From positions 620,001 to 684,000 of the forward strand of contig NZ_UAUI01000022.1 of assembly GCF_900455735.1 (NCBI RefSeq): a stretch of DNA of 64,000 nt, given 5' to 3'. Each line of letters starts with the position of its first letter. Position 1 is the first letter of the stretch. The notes under the pieces were generated by a model that saw nothing but the letters and a program-made list of their open reading frames with translations, ran no database searches and was not told the origin of the DNA. The translations under genes and the position numbers were made by a program. This stretch comes from Rhodococcus wratislaviensis. GTDB lineage: Bacteria > Actinomycetota > Actinomycetes > Mycobacteriales > Mycobacteriaceae. Shown here one piece after another: positions 24,801 to 36,800 of this stretch.

Positions 24801-27800
24801 CGACGGCCACGGCGTCGGGGGTCGCCGCCACGTGGCGCGCGAACGCCTCGGAGAACGTCTCCTCCGCCACCGGCTGTGACGTGTCGTTGAAACCGCACAC
24901 CACCAGTTCGCGTTCCTCGCCGAGGAACACGTCGAGGTCGCCGACCGCGCGACCCGAGTCGGACGCCAGAGCATCGAGCACCACGACCTGTCTGCGCGCG
25001 ATGTCTTCCGCGGTGGCCCGGTCGAACAGGTCCGAACCGTATTCGAGACGCAGTTCCACGCGGTCGTCGTCGAGGTACTCGGTGAAGTTGAACACCAGGT
25101 CGAACTTGGCCGTGCGTTCCTCGAACGCCACCGGGGTGAGGGCCGACCCCGGCGCGAGCGCCGAATCGGACGTCCGGCTGTGGTAGCCGACCATCACCTG
25201 GAACAGGGGGTTCCGGGCCAGGGTGCGCGCCGGATTCACCTTCTCCACGACGGTTTCGAACGGGACGTCCGCATGGGAGAAGGCCGCCAGGTCGGTGTCG
25301 CGGACCCGTGCCAGCAACTGGTCGAACGTGGGGTTGCCCGACACGTCCGTCCGCAGCACCACGGTGTTGACGAAGAATCCGACCAGGTCGTCGAGACCCT
25401 GTTCGCTGCGGCCGGCGACCGGCGCTCCGATCGGCAGGTCGTCGCCCGCACCGAGGCGGTGCAGCAACGCCGCCGACGCCGCGTGCAGCACCATGAACAT
25501 GCTGGTGCCCGACGTCCGGGCGAGCGAACGCAGGGCCCGTGTCGTCGCGGCGTCGAGCGTCGTCTCGATCGCGCCGCCTGCGAAGCTCGGCCGCGCCGGA
25601 CGGGTGCGATCGGTGGGGAGCACCAACTCCTCCGGCGCACCGTCGAGAGTCTTCGCCCAGTAGTCGAGTTGGCGGCTGACGAGGCTGGACGGGTCCTGCG
25701 GGTCACCCAGGACGTCGCGCTGCCACAGCGTGTAGTCGGCGTATTGCACGTCGAGCGGCTCCCACGCCGGCGCCGAGCCCTGCGCGCGAGCGGTGTACGC
25801 CGTCATCAGGTCCCGCAGGAACGGGCGGTCCGACCATTCGTCGGTGGCGATGTGGTGCAGCACGATGGCCAGCACCTGCTGGTCCGCGACCCGGATGAGG
25901 CTCGCGCGCACCGGGATCTCCGTGGTCAGGTCGAACGGGCGGCCGACGGTCTCGGTGACGAGCCGCACCAGATCCGTCTCGGTGCCGTCCATCACCGCGA
26001 CGTCGGGGCGAGCGTCGTCCAGGATCACCTGCACCGGTTCGCCGTCGTGCTCCCCGAACACGGTTCGCAGCGATTCGTGCCGCGACACGACGTCGGTCAG
26101 CGCCCCCTCGAACAACCCGGGGTCGAGTGCACCGTGCAGGCGCAGGACGATCGGGAAGTTGTAGGCAGCCGACGACCCCTCCATCTGCTGCAGCAGCCAC
26201 AGCCGTTGCTGCGCAGCGGAGAGCGGCAGATGCTCGGGCCGCGGCCGGGCCACCAGCACCGGGCGTGTCGAACCGGTGTCGTCGCCGATCCGGGCGGCGA
26301 GTTCGGCGACCGTCGGCGCCTCGAACAGGTCGCGCATGGTGAGGTCGGTGTCGAGCGCCGCCCGTGCCCGGCTGATCAGCCTGGTGGCCAGCAGCGAATG
26401 CCCGCCGAGGTCGAAGAAGTCGTCGTCGACGCCGGGGGCGGGGACGCCGAGGATCTCGCCGAACAACGCGGACAGCACCCGTTCGGTGTCGGTGCGGGGT
26501 TCGGTCCGCGCGCCGCCACTGCGCCCGAGCGCGTCGTCCGCCGACGGCAGCGCCTTGACGTCGAGTTTGCCGTTGACCGTCATCGGCAGGCTGTCGACCT
26601 CGATGACCGCGGCGGGCACCATGTAGTCCGGCAACGTTGCGCGCAGCGCCCGTGAGTACTTGTTAACGTCCCGCGGTTGACAAGTACTCACGGGTACGGC
26701 GTAGCCGACGAGCCGCTTGAAACCACCCGGGCCCGAATCGACGACGACGGCCGCCTGGCGCACGTCGTCCAGAGCTTCGAGCGCGGACGCGATTTCGCCC
26801 AATTCCACCCGGTGACCACGGATCTTCACCTGATCGTCCGTGCGGCCGAGGAAGTCGAGGTTACCGTCTCCGCGGCGGCGCACGAGATCGCCCGTCCGAT
26901 ACATACGTACGGCTTCCTGGAACGGGTCGGCGACGAACCGCTCCGCCGTCAGCACGAACCGGTCGAGGTAGCCGCGTGCCAACCCGACCCCGGAGATGTA
27001 CAGCTCACCGGGAACGCCGTCCGGAACCGGACGCAACCAGGGGTCCAGCACATACGCGGACGTGTTCCAGATCGGGGTGCCGACGGTGGGTGTCTCGCTG
27101 TCGGCAGTGCCGGCGCCGAGGGTGTTGATCGTGTATTCGGTGGGACCGTACAGGTTGTACCCGCACGTTCCGTCCGTGTCGCGCAACCGGTTCCACACCG
27201 AATCCGACACTGCCTCGCCGCCGAGGAGCACCAGCGGCGGTCGGTGCCGCCCCGGACCGTCGTCGAGCAGACCCTCCTCGATCAGGTGCTGCGCGTACGT
27301 CGGCGTCACGTTCACGACGTCTATCGCATGCGTGTCGCAGTAGGCCACGAGCGCCTCGGCGTCACGCCGCAGGTTCTCGTCGCAGATGTGGACCTCGTGG
27401 CCTTCGACCAGCCACAGCAGTTCCTCCCACGACATGTCGAACGCGAACGACACGGTGTGCGCGATGCGCAGTCGCCGACCGCCCGCCGCGGTCACGACGG
27501 GTTCGAAGATCGCCTCGCGATGGTTGAACTGCATGTTGGTCAGGCCGCGGTACGGGGTGACGACGCCCTTCGGCTTGCCCGTGGACCCGGACGTATAGAT
27601 GACGTACGCCGGATGGTCCAGGCGCCCGGGCATTCCGGGCGCGAATCCGCCGAGTTCGGCCCCCGACAACGGTCCGGACGCGACCGCGCCGAAGTCCAGG
27701 GTGTCGACGGCCAGCGTGTCGACCGCCGCTGCGGCGAGCGTTCCGGCGACGTCCGACGTGGTGACCAGGACCGTCGGACTTGCGTCGTCGAGCATCGCGA

Positions 27801-30800
27801 CGAGCCGCTCGGCGGGGTGGTCCAGCTCGAGCGGCAGATATGCGGATCCGGTGCGCAGCACGGCGAACAGCGCGACCACCATCTCCACCGACCGCGGCAG
27901 TGCGAGTGCGACGATCCGCTCCGGGCCCGCGCCGTGGCCGAGCAGGAGCCGGGCCATCCGGTTCACGTCGGCGTCGAGTTCGGCGTAGCTCACGGTGCGG
28001 TCCCCGAACACCAGGGCCGTCTCTTCGGGGCGGCCGCGGGCCGCGTCGGCGAACAGGTCCGCGATGGTCGCGTCGGGCAGGACCTTCGGCTCGACCGGCA
28101 CGGGCGTTGCGGCACCGGCGATTGCGCCGACCACACCCGACAGGTCGGTGGACCATTCCTCGAGCACGGTCAGGTACCGGGACAGCATGCGTTCGACCCG
28201 CGACTCCGAGATCTTCTCGGGGTGGAACTCGAACTTCACCTTCACGCTCGCGCCCGGCGTCACGACGACCGTGACCGGGTAGTGCGTGTGATCGATGCTG
28301 TCGCCGCCACTGATGTCGTGCGCCGCATTGAGCGCCGACACCTGCTTCTCGTCGACGAAGTTCTGCAGCACGTACAGCACGTCGAACAGCTGCCGGTGCT
28401 CGGATACCCGCTGGATGGAGGCGAGCCCGAGGTAGTCGTACGGGGTCAGCGCCAACCGCTCCGACTGGATTCGCCGGAGCAGGTCGGTGACGGTCTCGTC
28501 GGCGCGCAGCGTCGTCCGGACGGGGACGGTGTTGAGGAACATTCCCGCCACCGCGTCGATGCCCGGGACCTCCGGTGGGCGTCCGGCCACGGTGGTGCCG
28601 AACACGAGGTCCCGGCGTCCGGTCTCGATTCCGAGGACGACGGCCAGCGCGGCGTTCAGCACCGCGTTGAACGTGACACCGGCACCGCGTGCGCCGGCCC
28701 GGAGCCGTTCGCTCAGTTCCTCGGACAGCACGGCGTCCCGGCGCTGCGGAGGCTGCGGCTCCCCCGAAACCGTCGCTGCGAGCAGCGTGGGCTCGTCGAG
28801 CCCGCCGAGCGCGTCGGTCCACGCAGATTGCGCGGCGTCCGCGTCCCGGGTGGCCAGCCACCGCAGGTAGTCCTCGAAAGATCCTTCCGGGGCGGCGAAT
28901 CCGGAGTCGTCGCCACCCGATTCGTAGAGGGCGAGCAGCTGGCTGACGACGAGGCCGTTGGACCATCCGTCCCACAGCAGGAACTGCCGGTTGATCACCA
29001 GTCGGTCGTGGGCGTCGTCGAGCCGCAACACCATTGCCCGCCACAGCGGCGGGGAGGTGAGGTCGAACGGTGTCAGCCGGTCCTGCGCGGTCAGCTGTTC
29101 GGCGTAGGACGCGCGTTCGGGCTCGTCGAGTTCCCGGAGGTCGAACTCGGCGATGGGCACGTCCAGCCCGGCGCCGAAGAACTGCACCGGCGCGGGCAGG
29201 CCTGCGCTGACGAATCCCGCTCGCAGCGTGGGGTTGCGTCGCTGCAGGGTGCGCAGCGCGGCGGCGAGCCTGTCGGTGTCGAGGCGGTGCGCGAAGTCGA
29301 GTGAGAACTGCGCCGTGTAGATGTCGGCGCCGGAGTCGAACCCGGCCTGGAAGTACAGACCCTCCTGCAGCGGCGACAGCGGCAGCACCGCGTCCACCCC
29401 ACTCGGGCTCGCCTCGACGATCCGGTCGATCTCCTCCTGTGTCAGCGTGACGAGGGGAAGGTCGGACGGCGTGAGCATCGCCGGTCCGTCGTGTTCTCCT
29501 GCGGCGTCGGCCAGCTCACGAAGTGCTGCCACCCAGCCGTCGCTCAACGCGAGGACGTCGGCCTCGCTCAGGTCGGCCTCCGACCAGGCGAAAACTGCCT
29601 GCAGTTCGGTGCCCCGCTCGGACTCCTCGCACAGGGCGTTGATCACCAGCCGGTAGGGGCCACCGAGATCGGCATCGGGATCGGTTGCCAGCGAGTCGGA
29701 TTCGACCGCGGGCGTCCAGGCCCCGGGCACCGCGTGCGGCATGCGGCCCAGGTAGTTGAACAGCACCTGCGATTCCGCCCGGGCCGCGAGAAGACCCGCG
29801 GTGCGCGCGTTGACGTACCGCAGCATGCCGTAGCCGATGCCGCCGTCGCGGGCGCCGCGCAGCTGCTCCTTGACGTCCTTGAGCGTCTCGAGCGCGCCCG
29901 TGCGGCTGCGCAACCGGACGGGGGTGACGTTGGTGATCCAGCCGACGGTACGGGACAGGTCCACGCCCTCGGCGAGTTCTTCGCGGCCGTGCCGCTCGAG
30001 GTCCACCAGCAGGTCGTTCTCGCGGCCACGGCCCGCGAGCCATCGGTCGGCCGACAGTCGCAGCGCCGCGAGCAGCACATCGGTGACGTCGGCGCCGGCC
30101 ACGGCGGGAACGCGGGTCAGCAGCGCCGTCGTGAGTTGCGGGTCCAGCAGTACCGTCCGCCGTGCGCCGCTGCTCACCACCGCGTGCCCGTCGGTGCCGG
30201 GCACCAGATCGGCACCGGGTTCGGTGACGCGCACCCAGTGGTCGAGTTCGGCGAGCCGGGCGGGGTCCTGCGCCTGCTCGGTGACGATGCGGGCAAACCC
30301 GCGCAGCGACGTGGGCACCGGGTCGAGCGCCGCGTCCTGGCCGCTGTCGGCCGCCACCCACGCCATGGCCAGATCCTCGATCAGCGTCCGCCACGACACC
30401 CCGTCGATCACCAGATGGTGCGCGACGAGGAGGAGCCTGCCCAGCTCCTGCGGGCCGGCGTCGAACCACACCGCCGACAGCATGGTGCCGTCGTCGGGGT
30501 CGAGCCGGTCGGTCGCGGCGTCGGATTCTGCTGCCACCGTCTCGCGCAGCGCCACGGCGTCGAGTCCGGTGACGTCGACACGACGCAGTTCCAGGTCTGC
30601 GGATTCGGTGATCTCGAGCGACCACACACCCGGGGCGTGCCGGGTCAGCTTCTGCCGCAGGCCGTCGTGGTGACCGATCACCGAGTGCAGGGCGGCCGTC
30701 AGGACGGTGGCGCTGGTGCCCGCCGGTGTGTGGAGCAGAACGGCCTGGTTGAAACGGTTCTTACCGCCACTCCATTCGGACAGCCGATGGACCACCGGTA

Positions 30801-33800
30801 GGGGCGACAGGTTGCCGGTGCCCGACTCCTCCACGCGCGCGGCGGGCGCGACGACGGTGGCCGCGACAAGCCGGGCGAGCGCGGCCGGCGTCCGCTGTTC
30901 GAAGATCTGCCGCGGGGTGACGGTGATTCCCTCCCGGCGAGCGAGATTGACCAGGCGGATGGCGAGGATGCTGTCGCCGCCGAGCGCGAAGAAGTCGTCG
31001 TCCACCCCGACGGCCCCGAGACCGAGGACCTCGGCGTAGTGGCCGGCCAGGACCGCTGCCGGTCCGCTGTCCACGGCCGGCGCGGACGTCGCCTGCCCCG
31101 GACTCGTGTGCGCGGAGAAGTCCGGCGCGGGAAGAGCTTTGCGGTCCAGCTTCCCGCTGGGGCCGAGCGGGAACTCGGCCACGGTGACGAACGCGACGGG
31201 CACCATGAACTCCGGCAGGGCCGCAGTCAGGCGCGCACGGACGTCGTCGACATCGGCGTCCCCGACGATGTACCCGACCAGCTGTTGCTGACCGGGGCGG
31301 TCCGAGCGCACGACGGCGGCAGCCTGCCGCACTCCGGGGCAGGCGGCCATCTGGGCTTCGATCTCGCCCAGTTCGATGCGGAAGCCGCGCAACTTCACCT
31401 GATCGTCGATCCGGCCGAGGTATTCGACCGCTCCGTCTGCGTCGACCCGGGCGACGTCACCGGTGCGGTACATGCGGGACCCGGTGCGGGAGAACGGATC
31501 GGCGACGAAGCGCTCGGCGCTCAACCCGGGCCTGCCCAGGTAGCCGCGGGCAAGCTGTGGTCCCGACAGGTACAGCTCACCGGCAGCGCCCGCGGGCACC
31601 GGCTGCAGGTACCGATCGAGCACGTAGAGGCCGGTGTTGGACGTCGGCAGGCCGATCGGCACGGACGGCGCGGACGCGTCGATTCCCTGGACGGATGCGG
31701 CGTAGCTGACGTCGACCGACGCCTCGGTGGGGCCGTAGAGGTTGTCGAGTTCCACTCCCGGCAGGATGTCGGCGACGCGCCGGGCGGAGGCCACGGGAAG
31801 CGCCTCACCGCTGCACGAGATGATCCGGAGCCCGGTGCACCGGGCGGCGGCGGGCTCGGCGAGGAACACCTCGAGCATCGAGGGCACGAAATGCACACGC
31901 GTGATCGACTGCCGGATGATGACGTCGGCGAGGTACGCCGGGTCCTTGTGGCCGTCCGGCCGCGCCAGCACGAGGGTCGCCCCGGCGAGCAGCGGCCCGA
32001 AGAATTCCAGCACCGACACGTCGAAGCTGGACGGCGTCTTCTGGAAGATGTTGTCCGAAGGGGTGATCGGCCGGAACCGCTGCACCCACAGCAGACGATT
32101 GACGATGCCGGCGTGCGGCACGACGACACCCTTGGGCCGTCCCGTCGAACCCGACGTGTAGATCACGTAGGCGGGGTGCTGCGGCGCGAGCGCGACACCG
32201 GTCAGCGGCTCGGGCGAGAACCGGTCGGCGTCCGACACCCGGACCTGCGGAACGCCGGACCCGGCGAACGGCACGGTGCCGTCGGTGAGAACGCAGACCG
32301 GTTCCGCGTCCTCCAGCATGTACGCCAGCCGGTCTGCGGGGTAACCGGTGTCGAGCGGAACGTAGGCGCCGCCCGCCTTCCCGACCGCGAGGAGCGCCAC
32401 CATCAGGTCCAGCGAACGGGGCAGTGCCACCGCCACCTTCGACTCGGGTGCCACCCCACGGTCGGCGAGCAGCCGGGCCAGGCGGTTGGCGCGCGCGTGC
32501 AGCTCCGCGTAGGTGAGGTGCTCGTCCTCGAACACGACGGCCACCGCGTCGGGTGTCCGCTCCGCCTGCTCCTCGAGCAGTGCCGTCACCGTCGTCTCGG
32601 GGAACTCCACCTCGACGTCGCGCAGCGCCGCGTCGATCGGCTCACGCGACGTCAGCGCGACGGAAGACACGTTCTGGTCGACGTCCCGCGTCAGCTCCGC
32701 GAGATACGCCACCGTCGACTCCGCGAACCTGGTCGCGGTCGCCGCATCGATGCGGGCGGCGTCGTACTTCAGCTCGAGTGTCAGCGCGTCACCGGGCACG
32801 ACGATCAGCGTCATCGGGTACGGCGGGTGCTCGTCGAACCGGATACCGGTCACCTGCACCGCACCGGTGGGATCCGCCACCGCGCCGTCGCCGAGCGGAT
32901 AGTTCTCGAACACGACGAGCGTCTCGAACAGGTTCTGCAGTCCCGCTTCCCGGCGCACCTCGGGCAGGCCGAGGTACTGGTGGTCGAGCAGCGTCGCCTG
33001 CTCGTGCTGCCACCGGGCGAGGGCCTCGGCCACCGTGTCGGTGGGCCGGAACCGCAGCCGGGTGGGCACGGTGTTGATGAACAGGCCCACCATGGTCTCG
33101 ATACCGGGCAGGTCACCGCCGCGGCCCGACACCGTCGAACCGAACACCACGTCCTCGCGGCCGGTGAGCCGGCCGAGGACCAGACCCCACGTGCCGTGCA
33201 CGAGTGTGCTGAGCGTCAATCCGCGGGCCCGGCCCACCGCGGAGAGCGCGACGGTGTCGTTCGACGGCAGTGTCACCCGGACACTGCGGATCCCGGGCTC
33301 CCCCTTCGACGAGGGCTTCGGCAGTTCCACCGGCTCGGGGGCGTCGGCGAGCGCCTCCCGCCACACGGCGAGCGACGCCTGACGGTCGCGGGCTCCCAGC
33401 CACTCGAGGTAGCTCCGGTACGGGGTGGGCGTCGGCAGTGCCAGCGGCTGCCCCTCGACGCTGTAGAGGGCCATCAATTCCCGCAACATCACCGGCACCG
33501 ACCACCCGTCGGCGACGATGTGGTGAATCGACTGAAGCAGAAGGAACTTCCGGCTCTCCAGCCGGGTGAGCGTGTAGCGGAGCAGGGGTCCGCGGCCGAA
33601 GTCGAAACCCCGGGCCCGGTCCGCCGCCAGCACCTGTTCGACGCGTTGCTCCGGATCCGCGACGCCGGTGAGGTCGAGCACCTCCATGGGCACCTGGACG
33701 TTGTCGCCGACCACCTGCACGACCCGGCCGTCCGATACCGCCCGCACTCCGACGCGGAGGGCCGCGTGCCGGTCGACGACCGCCTGCAGCCCGCGGTGCA

Positions 33801-36800
33801 ACGCGGCAGCGTCGACGGGACCGGTCAGTTCGATCGCCTGCTGCACCACGTACGGGTCCGTGCCGGTGTCCTCGAACGCCGACTGGAAGTAGATGCCCTC
33901 CTGCAGCGGTGTCAACGGCAGCACGTCGACCGCACCCGCCAGCGCGTCCACATCCGGCTGCGTCAACGACACCAGCGGGAAGTCCGAAGGCGTGTGAACG
34001 CCGAGACGGTCGACTCCGGCCAGCACCCGCAGCACCGCGGTCCACTCGTCGGCGAGCGCCACGACGGCGTCACGATCGAGCACACCGGGCGCCCACGTCA
34101 ACGTCGTACGCAGGACGGGGCCGTCGGCGCCGTCCTCCGCGATCACGTCGAACGCCAGCGCGTGCCCGAGCGGCATCCGCGGGTCGTCGGCACCGCCCAT
34201 GGCGCGGGGCAGCCAGTCGACGCCCTCCGCGGACGTCACCCGCCCGAGGTAGTTGAACAGCACCTGCGGGGTCGGCGTGTGCGCGAGTGCCGGCTGCGGG
34301 ACACCGAGGTAACGCAACGCGCCGTAGCCGAACCCGGAACCCAGGATGCGGCGCAACTGGTCCTTCACCGCCTTCAGCGCGTCGGCGAGCCCCGTCTCGC
34401 CGACCGCCGCACCGGGGTCGAGCACCACCGGGTAGACGGTGGTGAACCAGCCGACGGTCCGGGAGAGGTCGAGGGCGGGCCCGTCGCTGCGGCGCACGAG
34501 GTCTTCCTCGCGTCCGTGCCCCTCGAGGTCGAGGAGCACGGGGCCCGGCCCTCCGTCGCGCCACCTCTGCAGCGCCACCGCGACACCGGTGAGGAGCGCG
34601 TCGTTGACGTGGCCGTGGAACGCTGCGGGCACGGTGGAGAGCAGCGGCCGGGTGAACTCCGGAGGCAGTGTCACCGTGAGGGTTTCGGCGTCACCGGCGA
34701 GGTCGAGGGCCGGATCGAGCGCGCGCGAGCCGAGGAGCGGGTCTTCCGTGGTCGCCGCGTCCGCCCAGAAGGACAGTTCGTGGTCGAAGGCACCCGACCG
34801 CGTCTGCTCGTCGAGCAGCTCGGACCAGCGGCGCAGCGACGTCCCGACCGGAGCGAGTTCGGGGACGCCCCCGGCCGCCACGGCGGTTCCCGCGCGGGCG
34901 AGGTCTTCGAGGATGATCCGCCAGGACACCCCGTCGACCACCAGGTGGTGGCCGATCAGCAGCAACCGGCCGGGCCCCTCGGCTGCGGAGAAGAGGACGG
35001 CCTGCACCATCGTGCCCGCATCCGGGTCGAGCCTTCCGATGGCCGCCCGCGTCTCGATGTCGAGTTGCTGGGCGCTGCCGTCTAATTCGACCACCCGCAG
35101 GATTCCGTCGACCGCCGCCGGGGACGGCTCCGGCACGGACAGCGTCCAGCGGTCACCGCGGACAAGCGTCGCGCGCAGGGCGTCGTGCCGCTCGAGTACC
35201 GTGGCCAGGGCCGCCTTCGCGGCATGCCCGTCGAAGGCCGCGGGAGTCTGCACGAGCACCGACTGGTGGAAGGCGGCGATCTCGCCGCCCCGCTCCGCGG
35301 TGCGGGCGAGGATCGGGGTGCTGCGGACGTCACCGACGGCGACGTCGTCGGAGTCCACGGCGGCCCCGGTCCGGCCGTCCTGGACCCGGGCGAGGGCCTC
35401 GGCGGTGCGGAGCTGGAAGATCTCCCGCGGGCTGATCGAAAGACCTTCCCGCCGAGCGTGGTTGACCAGTTGGATCGCGACGATGCTGTCGCCGCCCAAC
35501 GCGAAGAAGTCGTCGGTGACGCCCACCGCTTCCACCCCGAGGACACCCGCCATCAGCGCACACAGGGTTTCCTCGGCGGCGGTGCGGGGCGCGACGTTCT
35601 CGCCGGCCGCGCCGAGGTCCGGCTCGGGCAGCGCACGCCGATCCAATTTTCCGTTGGGGGTGAGCGGGAATCGGTCGAGGACGACGAACGCCGACGGCAC
35701 CATGTACTCCGGCAGCTTCGACGACGCCCACACCCGCAGCTCGGCGACGTCCGGCACCGAATCCTGCTTCGCCACCACGTAGGCCGCGAGATACTGTGCA
35801 CCCGACGGTGTCTCCCGCACGACGACGGCACTGTGCCGGACGGCGGGATGCGACACGATGCCCGCCTCGACGTCCTCGAGTTCGAGTCGCATGCCCCGGA
35901 TCTTCACCTGATTGTCGGCGCGGCCGAGGAAGTCGAGGGAACCGTCCGCCGCCCACCGGGCGAGGTCACCGGTTCGGTACAACCGGGAGCCGTCGTTCGC
36001 GAACGGGTTGGCGACGAAGCGGGACGCCGTCAGCCCCGGGGCGTCCACGTATCCGCGGCCGAGGAGGAATCCGCCGGCGTACAGCTCACCGCCCGTGCCG
36101 AGCGGCACCGGGTTCAGGTGTTCGTCCAGGACGTACAGCTGCGTGTTGGGGTTCGGGCGACCGATCGACGTCGCGATCCGCGCGGCGTCCTTCCGGTAGA
36201 TCACGTGCGACACACCGATCGTCGCCTCCGCCGGGCCGTAGCCGTGATACAGCGTGATGGCGAGCTGCGATCGGAACCTCTCGAACAGACGCGGTGTGAG
36301 GACCTCGCCGCCGCACCACACGTGCTTCAGCGCCGCCAGCCGATCCGTGCCCCGCGCCAGGTCGAGCAGCACGTCCAGCATCGACGACACGAGGTAGACG
36401 AACGTCACCGACTCGCCGGCGATCAGGTCCAGCAGATACTGCGGGTCCCGCTCCCCGCCGGGCTCGGCCACCACCAGCCGGCCACCCGCGACCAGCGGCA
36501 GCAGAATCTCGTTCACGGAGATGTCGAACGACAGCGGGGCCTTGAACAGCGACGCGTCCGCGGGCCCGAAGCTCAGGATCTCGTCACGCTGCCACAACAG
36601 CCGCGCGCAGACGGCCTCGTGACGGATCATGGCGCCCTTGGGCCTGCCCGTCGAACCCGACGTGAAGATGACATACGCCAGCCGCGAACCCTGCACGGTC
36701 ACCGCGGGCGGCTCGGTGGACTGCTCGGCATACGCCCACGCCGCGAGGTCGACCGGCACGGCCCGCTCCCCCGCGTCGGCGACTCCGCCGGGGCCGGTGA

